From Rhodopseudomonas pentothenatexigens (GTDB lineage: Bacteria; Pseudomonadota; Alphaproteobacteria; Rhizobiales; Xanthobacteraceae): DNA of 60,778 nt. The notes below the pieces were generated by a model. That model did not search any database and had not been told where the DNA came from. It saw only the letters and a list, made by a program, of their open reading frames with translations. Shown here one piece after another: positions 37,170-44,981 of the stretch. The first letter of the stretch is position 1; each line of letters starts with the position of its first letter. A program made the translations under genes and the position numbers. The stretch lies in NCBI RefSeq assembly GCF_900218015.1, contig NZ_UFQQ01000028.1, positions 1 to 60,778 of the forward strand, given 5' to 3'.

Positions 37170-37930
37170 CGGACCGGTTCATCGGCGGCGATCGGGCGGT
37201 CGAGCCGGCGCCCCAGCAGGATCAGCGCCACCGCCAGATACGGCAGCGCCGCCGGAACCCACATCACCAGGCCGGCAAGCTGCTGGTCCTGCAGGGCGGA
37301 CAGCCCCCACGGCGTGGTGACGCCCAGATGGGCGTCGTACAGCGGCGCACGGGCGAAGGTGATCACCGCGCCCAGCATGCCCATCTGCACCACCGCCCCC
37401 AGCAAAAGCGCCAGACTCCGCCCGACCGGCCCTGCCAGCGACAGAATCGCCAGCCACAGCACCACGGCGCTGCCGAGCAGGCTCAGCTCCATCACCCAGA
37501 ACACAGCCGGCTCGGCCAGCGCCGCCGCATAGGGCGCCGGCGCGTGCCATAGCCACAGCAGGGCAGAGTGCAGCACGAACGCCGCCGACCCGGCGCGCGC
37601 GACCGCCGCCACCGCCGCGATCCGCCGCAGCGACAGCGCCAGCAGCGGCGCCGCGACCGCCACCATCACGACGTGATGGGCGACCCGCACCGAGAACAGC
37701 GCCGATGTCAGCGCGCACAGCGGGGAAACAAACAGCACCGCCAGCATCGTCCATGCCGCAGCCGGCGCCAGCCACGCCCGTCGCGCGTCCGTGCCGCCCG
37801 GCGTGGCGACCACGGACAAATGGGCGATGCTGCCGACCAGCAGCGCGGCGATCAGCACCGGATCGAGATTCCAGCGGCCGACCAGCTCCGCCGGGAGCGG
37901 CGCTGATCCACAATAGGGCTCGATCATCAC
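37166..37930 (-). CDS. caa3-type cytochrome oxidase assembly protein CtaG
   Basis: About 254 residues with seven predicted helices, of the Bacillus-type CtaG (caa3_CtaG) family, which is unrelated to the Cox11-type CtaG. The family features SALFSVRVAHHVVMV, LLWLWHAPAPY and DQQLAGLVMWV are visible. It is thought to support CuA/CuB site assembly of caa3-type oxidases. It heads the oxidase operon, ahead of the CopD/HemJ-like gene. Confidence 0.85.
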   Translation of the reverse strand: MMIEPYCGSAPLPAELVGRWNLDPVLIAALLVGSIAHLSVVATPGGTDARRAWLAPAAAWTMLAVLFVSPLCALTSALFSVRVAHHVVMVAVAAPLLALSLRRIAAVAAVARAGSAAFVLHSALLWLWHAPAPYAAALAEPAVFWVMELSLLGSAVVLWLAILSLAGPVGRSLALLLGAVVQMGMLGAVITFARAPLYDAHLGVTTPWGLSALQDQQLAGLVMWVPAALPYLAVALILLGRRLDRPIAADEPVR

Positions 37931-38428
37931 CTCTCCCAGGATCGCAGCCGTCGACGCCGGCGCCGCGGCTGCCTACGGAGCTCGGAACGTCTGCACAACG
38001 CGGGCCCGCCGCCGCGCGGCTTCCGGCCGGGGCAACGTCCTGGATCGATCAGGGATGCTATCGGGGTTCGGCGGCAAATCGCCACGCCGGCGCCCGGCCG
38101 GCACGACCGCGCGGCGTTGCGGACAGCGTCCGGGTCGGCGAGCTTTGCGGCAAGCGGCACCCGCCTCGCTCGACGGCGCGGCGACGCGGTGACAAGGCCC
38201 GAGGGGGGGCAGGCGAGCGCGGGGCCGCCGGCATCTTGGCCGGGCGGCGTTTCGGTTGGGATGCAATGGAAGCGCAGCGCGCGGCGGGTTCGGCGCAGGT
38301 TGTCCGCGAGACCCGGCGTCGGCGTGCTCACGCCGAGCGAACTGCAGCTCTAATCAACGACCGGTGTTGCCGGCGAATCGGAACGGCCGCCTGACCAACG
38401 CATCAACAAGGCGGACCGGCCCGAGCGG
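37931..38428. other. Intergenic region without convincing gene
   Basis: About 500 bp of very GC-rich sequence between ctaG and a small conserved-looking ORF. Open frames exist on both strands, but they are Arg/Pro-rich, carry no motif and have no ribosome site, so I treat them as composition artefacts. The promoter of the oxidase operon should lie near 37931-38050. Confidence 0.5.
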
Positions 38429-38608
38429 TCAGGCGGCGAGGTCCGCCTGTTGCGGCGGCGCCAGTCTGGCTTCCTCGACGAAGTCCAGCGCGCCATTGAT
38501 CTCGACCGCGCACATCCGCGCCGCGTCCCGGTTCACGAAGATCGCGCGGACGACACCGCGCCGTCCGTTGTCCTTACAAACCTCGTCGCCAAGCTTGAAT
38601 CGGTTCAT
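38429..38608 (-). CDS. Small conserved-type hypothetical protein
   Basis: 59 residues beginning MNRFKLGDEVCKDNGRRGVV. The start resembles a small SH3/KOW-like beta-barrel (GDEV then RGVVRAIF), the pattern of small binding domains. GGGAG lies seven bases upstream of ATG 38608. The function is unknown. It marks the last normal-looking core gene before the accessory island. Confidence 0.55.
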   Translation of the reverse strand: MNRFKLGDEVCKDNGRRGVVRAIFVNRDAARMCAVEINGALDFVEEARLAPPQQADLAA

Positions 38609-39485
38609 TCGCGCACTCCCGAACAAGAGCCGATGCCACACATCCAGCCCGACCTCCTTCCTGGCGCGGAAAAGGTTAACGAGGTGTTAATCGCGCGCGC
38701 GCGAGGCGCTTTCTTGGTTTCTCCCCGCTAAAAATCGCGTTTCCGGCCAATGCCCTGCCCAACCAGCCCTGAGGCGCGACCACAGGACTAATTGGGGAAC
38801 GAAACGACTGGAGCGGGACCGATGGGGATTTAATTCGCCTCAAAATCCCCACAGCCCTTTCCGGCGGACCGCTTCGGACGCCCGGCACTCGCGTCGGAGC
38901 CTCCACACGACTGCCAAATGAGCCCGGAGCCGTGCGCGGGCCCCAAAGAGAAAAATATTTTCTTTTCCGGTCCGCCTGATCGGCGCGGTTGGCCGCTCCG
39001 AGCTTCTTTTCTTCGGTCTTGTCGCCCCGCCGAAACGCTCCGCGCCAAGGATTAGTATTACCGCGGCTCGGCCCAGGCCTGATCTCGAACGTCCGCAGTC
39101 CCTGCACCGACCCGCTCGCCTTCGTCAGCATGGTGGAAATCTCCGGACAAATATCGAATCCTTGCTCCAATTATAGGTTGAGCTTGCCAGTCCGCTCGGT
39201 CCCGGACACGACGCGCCCTGATGCAAGGCCGCTCCCGTTGAGGAAGGCGACTAAGACCGTCCAAAGCGCAAGGCTGGACCGATTCGCGGCCCGGCACGGT
39301 GATGGGCGCCGAGCTGCATGCCGAGAACGACCAGAAGACCAACAAAGTCATTTGTGGAGAGGTCCTAGGAGGACCGATTGCCGACCACCAAAATCCTCGG
39401 CGAGAACGTCAACCGCGTTCCCAGCTGGAAGCAAGGCGCTGGCATCGATCCCTGCAGAGTTTGCAGCCCAACGATTGAGAGTCTT
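38609..39485. other. Gene-poor left flank of accessory island
   Basis: About 880 bp with no convincing CDS. Base composition changes several times along it. TGGGGATTT (38823-38831) and AAATCCCCA (38843-38851) form a perfect 9-bp inverted repeat with an 11-base loop, and an A/T block GAAAAATATTTTC lies near 38949-38961. A frame at about 39296-39400 has a protein-like stretch (VMGAELHAENDQKTN) but no matched family. This may be scar tissue of past integration events. Confidence 0.4.
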
Positions 39486-40043
39486 CTACAAGTCTTCCGT
39501 AAGGGTGTGAGCGTCGCGAAGAACGTCGAGATCAGCGATGATGTCACGGCACTCACGTGTGACCGCCCGGACCTGGTCGATGCTGAACACATTGGCTCCA
39601 TGTTCGCCCCGATCAAACTTATCTATGTAATCAAGATCTTTCTTTATGATCCCCACCCTGTACGGCTGAAGTGATTTCCCTTTGAACTGGCCATCCCATG
39701 TTTCTCCGTGAACAAGGAAGTTTCTTTTCGGCAACAGCTCGTCGAGCTTCTTGTAAACCCGCTGAAGCCGAGCCTTCCTAGCGTCCGGCACGCCTGAGAG
39801 ATCGCACCATTCCTTAAATGCCTTGATCTTTGGTCCGAACGGGCCCGAAAGGTCCGCAAAGATAGCCTCGATACCTGGTTCGCTTATGTAGTCAGCAAAC
39901 ACAATCATCTTGAACTCCAGCTCGCCACACGCGGTGAGAAACTCGCCGAGCGCTCCGTTCATCCGATCAATTGGCCGCAAGGCAAGCCCTCTTTTCCTTC
40001 GTTGCCGTCTGCGCCTAAGAGCCCTTCGCGATTTTTTCGACAT
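39486..40043 (-). CDS. Putative HEPN-domain protein, basic N-terminus
   Basis: 185 residues. The first 20 are almost pure Lys/Arg (MSKKSRRALRRRRQRRKRG), suggesting nucleic-acid contact. The rest is mostly helical. PKRNFLVHGET contains Arg107-Asn108-x3-His112, the RNxxxH form of the HEPN ribonuclease motif. It is last in the run of island genes transcribed leftward, 68 bases after the zinc-finger/HEPN gene. ATG 40043 is preceded by a weak AGG. An internal ATG at codon 28 is possible. Codon use is less GC-biased than in the flanks. Confidence 0.6.
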   Translation of the reverse strand: MSKKSRRALRRRRQRRKRGLALRPIDRMNGALGEFLTACGELEFKMIVFADYISEPGIEAIFADLSGPFGPKIKAFKEWCDLSGVPDARKARLQRVYKKLDELLPKRNFLVHGETWDGQFKGKSLQPYRVGIIKKDLDYIDKFDRGEHGANVFSIDQVRAVTRECRDIIADLDVLRDAHTLTEDL

Positions 40044-40111
40044 GTTTGCCTAAGTAAGTTTTCCTGTTTGCTGATGGACCTGCCGTCGCTTCCTGTCTGT
40101 CATCACGATCG

Positions 40112-40993
40112 CTAGCGGCGATGCCGAACCGTAGATACCAGAAGCTTCCAGAGGCCGCCGTCCGCGCCGAGGACAAGATTGCGACATCTGGCGTAATCGG
40201 CCTGCCCGAGTTCCGTCGTGTGGGCGGCTGGATTTCTGTAGTCAGTCGTCAGGACATTGAGGAAGCTGGCAAGTCCGCTCTCGTCGAGCAACCAATGCGA
40301 GCCGGGCCAGTTTGAAACCAACTTCAAAAAGCCCTGGAGAAGCAAACTCTGTTGACGGCGCTTCTTGCTATTCGCCAAGGTCCTCAGAAAGTGGACGATC
40401 GCTCCAAGCTCTGGTGGACGTCGCGTGGGATCGGTACAGAATGCGGCGACTCGGCCGTAGTCCTTGTCAGCTCGGTCTACCGCAAGATTGGCCTCGGCAA
40501 GTTGGACTGCCAGCGGTCGCAGAAGGAGTCGGGCAGCCTCCAGCTCTACCGACTTGCACAGCCCAATAACAGCTGGCGACCATTCCAGCCCAGGCTGACT
40601 CGCCAGATGCTTCGACACGTGCTCCGAAGTCGCTATGAACCGTATGGCTTCCGGCGAAAGCAATTCAGCGCGGTTCTCGGATGCCCTGAGCAACCGCTCA
40701 GCCTGGATGATCTCATCCTTGCTGACGAGCCCAAGCAGCACAGCGGCGAGAGCATCCGTGCGTTCGTCATCTGGCGTGCGGCCGCCCTTAACCTCGTAAA
40801 TCGACAGGAGCCGGCCGTAGCACCCGTTGCAAAGGCGTCTTGACCAATCGTCCCCGTAGATCGTCGTCAGCTTTGATTTCTTGGATTGCCCGCACCGGAA
40901 ACAGTTGAATGCCGCGCTTTGAACGAGCCTGTACTGCTGCAGTGGGCCGCGCGGCGGATAGACCTTTTCAATCTGAAACGGGACCGGCTTCAT
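40112..40993 (-). CDS. Zinc-ribbon plus putative HEPN-domain protein
   Basis: 293 residues. Residues 31-58 hold a CxxC-x20-CxxC set (Cys31, 34, 55, 58), a probable zinc ribbon. From about 135 the helical part WSPAVIGLCKSVELEAARL resembles HEPN-type domains, and DYRNPAAHT near 251-259 gives Arg253-Asn254-x3-His258, the catalytic HEPN motif. It lies 73 bases downstream of the ABC-3C ATPase gene on the same strand, so it may be an extra effector or an independent module of the same island. Confidence 0.6.
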   Translation of the reverse strand: MKPVPFQIEKVYPPRGPLQQYRLVQSAAFNCFRCGQSKKSKLTTIYGDDWSRRLCNGCYGRLLSIYEVKGGRTPDDERTDALAAVLLGLVSKDEIIQAERLLRASENRAELLSPEAIRFIATSEHVSKHLASQPGLEWSPAVIGLCKSVELEAARLLLRPLAVQLAEANLAVDRADKDYGRVAAFCTDPTRRPPELGAIVHFLRTLANSKKRRQQSLLLQGFLKLVSNWPGSHWLLDESGLASFLNVLTTDYRNPAAHTTELGQADYARCRNLVLGADGGLWKLLVSTVRHRR

Positions 40994-41066
40994 GGCGAAT
41001 CTTCGTGCCCGCGCTGATTACATCCGTGAAAACGGAGTTCTATTGATGTATGAAACTACCTAGCTT

Positions 41067-42830
41067 CTAAGCCGCGGTTTTCTCCCTCGGTGGCAATTGT
41101 TTGCCGAGCAGCCGTCCTTCCGGGCCGACATCATTCAATCGCAGCCTTACGTATGGTTCTATCGAAAATTCCCCTAGGTGGTCTTTTGGAATAGATCCGA
41201 CGTTCAAACAGCAAACGTACTGGAATCCATATTTCGCTGAATTGTCTGCCGCCAACTTCAGTGCCTTAGCGTACTGTCTCGGATCTACGTCCGCGAAAAG
41301 GCTGCTATCGTGAATCAGCACCGGGAAGCCTTTGCCACGTTTGGCCCACACACTCGCGACGGTTAGATCGAAACAGAACACCACCATCTGATCGACCCCG
41401 TCGCTTCCCTGCCGGTCAATCGTAAAGGAAAACGAATAACCATTCGAGCCGACGTCTACTCCTAACCGCCCAGGCCGGCCATAAAGTTCCTGGGTAAATT
41501 CTGCAAAGAGAGCCCTCACTTCGTCGACCTGTTGACGGCGATCCTCAAGATCCTGCTTCAACAAGGTCCTGTCGCGAGCGATCGCCGCCGTTAACTCGTC
41601 AGCCCGTCGATCTATCGATTTCCGGTCGTCGATCTGCGAGATAAGAACTTGGTGGCGTGCATTCAGATCCGTGTGCGTCCGCTGTAGGGTAATCAGGGTA
41701 TCTATGGCGCCGCTTGTTCTTAGAACGGTCAATAGCTGCTGCTTTTCCGACGATAGCGCATCGATCTTGGCATCTCTAGCTCGGATGGCCCGATCAAGCC
41801 TGGTCACCTCGGCTTTCAAGAAATCTTTCCGATTTCGATAGACTTGCTCATGGAACGACGCCACCTCGCTCAGCTTGCGCAGAGTCTCATCCTTGAATAC
41901 GGCGCCGGCTTCCTGAAGGATAGCGATCGGTCGAGTCGTATCGGCTTCGGGGACGTCAGAGGAATTTTCCTGATAATAGTCACGTAAACGACCATCGGAA
42001 AAGTTCTCGTTGATAGCATCGTGCAGGTCGCGGTCTATGCCGCCCAACCGTTTCTCAAGATCCCGGTAGTCCTCTCTCAGGTTGAACGAATCCAACTCCT
42101 TCTTCTTTGCACTTAGCTGCGATTCCAGCGCGACACGTTCGGCCTCAAGTTCACCGATCGATTTTTCCGCACCCGCCTCTTCCGCCGCCCTTCTTACCTT
42201 GGAGGCGTCGGTTAGGTGGCCCCGGCTTGCAAGTTGCTCGTGGATGTTTTCCTGCAAACCCCAGTTCAGCCCCAAGAGATAGCTAACATTCAATCTCTTG
42301 CCTGGCCCTGATTGTCCCTGAAAGGCCATCTGCGGGTCAGCAAAGGCCGCCTTGCCCAGTCGAACTAAGTACAAGACTATGTCTCGGAAGGAGGGCTGCC
42401 GTGTCGTGATTCCATGAGCAGGTGGGTAGAACCGATGAGTGAGCACCCTCTTCCAGTCATCGGTACCAATTTGTACAAACTCGTCGTCGATCCTCTTGGC
42501 ATCAATATGCAGCCCATCGACTAATAGGGAGCTCACCAGCACTTGCTTTGGTGTCGATGTATTTCGCTTCACGGTAACGATCGCGCCACCGACCGACATA
42601 TCCAAACAAAATGATATATTGGCCAGGTCGGGGTGACTGAGCACCTTGTCACGGCCTGTTTCCATACCAAGACAAAAATGAACGATCCGGATCAGGGTCG
42701 TCTTTCCGAGACCGTTGGTGCTTTCCGTCTCCTTTGAATCTTCAGCTGTATCGGCAAGCACAACGTTGAAGCCGTCTTGAAATGTCACTTCCTTGAACGT
42801 CGCCAGATCGGACCAAACACGTATGATCAT
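41067..42830 (-). CDS. DUF2326-type ABC/SMC-like ATPase of an ABC-3C system
   Basis: 587 residues. An SMC-like head opens with Walker A NGLGKTTLI (39-47). A long coiled coil covers about 215-455 (heptad-rich, many Glu/Lys). The C-terminal head has FPVLIHDSSLFADVDPRQ, typical of DUF2326 ATPases. In ABC three-component conflict systems this ATPase works with a small middle component and an effector. Both are encoded directly upstream; the start overlaps the middle-component stop by four bases. Confidence 0.85.
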   Translation of the reverse strand: MIIRVWSDLATFKEVTFQDGFNVVLADTAEDSKETESTNGLGKTTLIRIVHFCLGMETGRDKVLSHPDLANISFCLDMSVGGAIVTVKRNTSTPKQVLVSSLLVDGLHIDAKRIDDEFVQIGTDDWKRVLTHRFYPPAHGITTRQPSFRDIVLYLVRLGKAAFADPQMAFQGQSGPGKRLNVSYLLGLNWGLQENIHEQLASRGHLTDASKVRRAAEEAGAEKSIGELEAERVALESQLSAKKKELDSFNLREDYRDLEKRLGGIDRDLHDAINENFSDGRLRDYYQENSSDVPEADTTRPIAILQEAGAVFKDETLRKLSEVASFHEQVYRNRKDFLKAEVTRLDRAIRARDAKIDALSSEKQQLLTVLRTSGAIDTLITLQRTHTDLNARHQVLISQIDDRKSIDRRADELTAAIARDRTLLKQDLEDRRQQVDEVRALFAEFTQELYGRPGRLGVDVGSNGYSFSFTIDRQGSDGVDQMVVFCFDLTVASVWAKRGKGFPVLIHDSSLFADVDPRQYAKALKLAADNSAKYGFQYVCCLNVGSIPKDHLGEFSIEPYVRLRLNDVGPEGRLLGKQLPPREKTAA

Positions 42831-43093
42831 GCCGCTTTTCCACCGCCGGCAGGCTGAATGAGTATACCGTTACGTACATCAATGAGATTGGCCGCAAAGA
42901 GAAACGTTAAGGCCTCTGCGTAACGGTCAAAGGTTCGTATTTGCGGGTGCAATCTCACCCGGTCCCAAAGTGTCGAAACGGTATCATTGGATTTGAGGCC
43001 TCCCATTATGATCGATGCGACGCCGATCATTGAGGCATCGAGCGGGACGTACTTGGTGGGCAGAAATGTCATCGACTCACTTCTCGAAGACAT
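42827..43093 (-). CDS. ABC-3C middle component (MC6-like)
   Basis: 88 residues, predicted winged-helix-like: LPTKYVPLDASMIGVAS, a mid Trp, then YAEALTFLFAANLIDVRNG. Length and position between effector and ATPase fit the small middle components of ABC-3C systems, most like class MC6 as I remember it. It overlaps the effector gene by 17 bases and the ATPase gene by four, a tight translational chain. Confidence 0.75.
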   Translation of the reverse strand: MSSRSESMTFLPTKYVPLDASMIGVASIIMGGLKSNDTVSTLWDRVRLHPQIRTFDRYAEALTFLFAANLIDVRNGILIQPAGGGKAA

Positions 43094-43925
43094 CGCAGAT
43101 AACGAAGAGATGTGTCAGGATCGACAAGCCAGCAGCCTCGCGCCCCTTGTCACCCCCTCCTCCTCCGGCCCATTCATACATAGCCAGGAAAAGATCGTCC
43201 CCATCGAAATCTTCCGCTCGCAATTCCTGGTATTTCATAAGAAAACCGTTCCTGAGCCGGTCCGGGAACGTGCTATCCAGCTGGGAAGCAGACTGGAGAA
43301 CCCGTTCCACCTCTCTGGACTTCGCAGCTCCCAGTGTCAGCAACATGGTCGAGGTTGCCCCGAGCTTGTTCTTTGCGATCTTTGCCGCAGGTGGAATGGC
43401 ATTAAAATCGCCATTTCCCACGGCCGCCGGAGCCAGCAAGGCTTTGGCGACAACCTCCAGCTCAGCGAAACCGATGTCCGTAATTTTGGCGGACAAATTC
43501 TCACGGTACTGGCGTTCGTGCTGTTCCTTCCACTGCTTGAGCAGGACTGCTGGATAGGTTTCATGCTGCCCATCGACGATGACATGGTGAGTGGGGCAAA
43601 ACAGCATGAGATTGTCCGCTTGCCGTAACTGCTTCTCGGTCATTCCGGGGTTGCCCCGCGGACCCTTCCCGCTATGCGCATAGATGTGGCTGATGTGCCC
43701 GACGACGATGTTCGGAGAACTTAAAGTCGCAGCCTTGATGATGGGCTGCGAGCACTCGGGATGCGCGCACTGATTCCCACACAGGGCAAAGAGCAGTTTG
43801 AGCGTCTTGTCGGAATAAGACCGCGCCTTGGCAACCTTTTTAGGCGGCGATTTTGGCTGAGACTCGTTGAGGGAGCTCACTGGGCGCAATCCGAGTGGGT
43901 TGTTTGCAATGTCTCTTACTACCAC
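43077..43925 (-). CDS. HNH nuclease effector of an ABC-3C system
   Basis: About 282 residues. The HNH fold lies at 45-120: Cys49, 53 and 58, His in VVGHISHIYAH, Asn105 and the Cys110/His113 pair in FCPTHH. A helical C-terminal region (about 150-282, ending ILTHLFVICDVFEK) is the expected docking domain for the middle component. It would cut DNA or RNA on activation. The frame starts at GTG 43925 with a weak ribosome site, so the true start is uncertain by some codons. Confidence 0.8.
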   Translation of the reverse strand: MVVRDIANNPLGLRPVSSLNESQPKSPPKKVAKARSYSDKTLKLLFALCGNQCAHPECSQPIIKAATLSSPNIVVGHISHIYAHSGKGPRGNPGMTEKQLRQADNLMLFCPTHHVIVDGQHETYPAVLLKQWKEQHERQYRENLSAKITDIGFAELEVVAKALLAPAAVGNGDFNAIPPAAKIAKNKLGATSTMLLTLGAAKSREVERVLQSASQLDSTFPDRLRNGFLMKYQELRAEDFDGDDLFLAMYEWAGGGGGDKGREAAGLSILTHLFVICDVFEK

Positions 43926-43989
43926 AAGCAGATACGCTCGCCGAGATGTTCAGCACAATTCGTCCCATTCCTGCACAAGCTCAGGCCAT

Positions 43990-44219
43990 AGGGGCGAAGG
44001 CATCTTCCGGAATGACATCGCTATGGTCGACCGCTCGCGGCCGCCCGTCGACCCATCGGTGGTGGCAGCCCTCGTTGACGACGAGTTCGCAATTAAGCGC
44101 CGGCGACGCGGCAAGAAGCCCGGCTGCAAGCCGAGAACCAGACTTTCGAGCACATCTCCATCAGCGAACGCACTGCCTTCGAAGTTTGGCTAGGTCAAAC
44201 AATCCATACGATGTTCTAG
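43990..44219 (+). pseudogene. umuD: umuD remnant
   Basis: Only the C-terminal half of a UmuD-type SOS protein is recognisable. In one frame GIFRNDIAMVDRS and VVAALVDDEFAIKR (about 43999-44100) match the core around the catalytic Lys. After about 44110 the match continues in another frame as RLQAENQTFEHISISE to a stop at 44217-44219. The N-terminus and autocleavage region are missing. It directly precedes a umuC remnant, as in an intact umuDC operon. Confidence 0.75.
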
Positions 44220-44420
44220 GCGTGGCAGCGCCCAGCGCCCTTGCGGACTGCAATAACTTCTTTGTTTCCTGCGAATGTGCCTTCCAACCCGCCCTGCACG
44301 GTAAGCCGGTTGTCCTATCGAATAACGACGGCTGCGTCATTGCGCGGAGCAACGAAAAAAGGCGCTTGGCATCGGCATGGGTCGACCCCCGGCACCTCAG
44401 CAAAGTGAAGTTTGAAAAGG
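44211..44420 (+). pseudogene. umuC: umuC remnant
   Basis: About 70 codons of the N-terminus of a Y-family polymerase (Pol V). ATGTTC at 44211 is followed at once by a stop and about 20 extra bases. Then ALADCNNFFVSCE and LSNNDGCVIARSNE (44237-44353) match the catalytic start. After an A-run at about 44353-44360 the frame shifts to ALGIGMG and is lost. The catalytic Asp of the first motif is present, but the gene is clearly dead. Confidence 0.8.
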
Positions 44421-44688
44421 CGAAGTTTTACTCGCGCACCATTTGCCCCCGGATCGGGTCCGAGGATGGACGCCAGCCAAGCCAGTGGAAGCCTCTGATT
44501 CATCGATCAGAACGTTCATCACTAATGGGGGCAAGTTCGGCGCCTATTCACACGATGGACAGCTCGCACGACCGAACAATTCGTGGCAAGGTCCGCGTTG
44601 CAGTGCTCCACCGGGGTGCTCCACCGTCAACATCCGGGCGCTCGATAAGTTATTGATTTTGAAGGACTTCTGCGCTATCAAGCAGCGA

Positions 44689-44778
44689 TGGCGGAGAGGG
44701 AGGGATTCGAACCCCCGATAGGCTTGCACCTATGCCGCATTTCGAGTGCGGTGCATTCAACCACTCTGCCACCTCTCC
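44689..44778 (-). tRNA. serU: tRNA-Ser (anticodon CGA)
   Basis: A 90-base class II tRNA with encoded CCA. Acceptor stem GGAGAGG/CCTCTCC, D arm GCAGAGTGGTTGAATGC, anticodon loop CTCGAAA on the stem CCGCA/TGCGG, long variable arm with ATAGG/CCTAT and T loop TTCGAAT. The anticodon CGA reads UCG. Its 3' end faces the accessory island, the usual geometry for tRNA-targeted integration. The gene symbol follows E. coli usage and may differ here. Confidence 0.97.
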
Positions 44779-44981
44779 TGGTGCCAAAAGCGGGCGATTC
44801 ACGCCCGGTGGTCGGGGCGTGTTCTAGGCGAGGCGGGGCGGATGCACAAGGTGGGTCGGAAGATTTGGCGGCCATGACGGTGCCGCCACGACGACCGCCC
44901 CGAGCCGCACGGCCGGCCCCCCGCCGGCCAAAACTGGCAACCGGTCTGGTGAAGCGATGCCAGCCGGCCCCGGTCGGCCGC

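Noticed and set aside
37705-38394. Frames on both strands in the ctaG upstream region
   Set aside because: Arg/Pro-rich, no ribosome site, no recognised motif and overlapping each other.
38676-39510. Two overlapping frames (minus 38676-39170, plus 38989-39510) in the island flank
   Set aside because: Neither has a family-like stretch or good ribosome site. I left the region as unassigned.
44585-44640. Direct repeat GTGCTCCACCG near the tRNA
   Set aside because: Only two copies, 11 bases each, almost adjacent. It is too short for an attachment site and does not match the tRNA end.
38609-44700. CRISPR array or cas genes in the defence island
   Set aside because: No regularly spaced repeats and no Cas motifs were seen.
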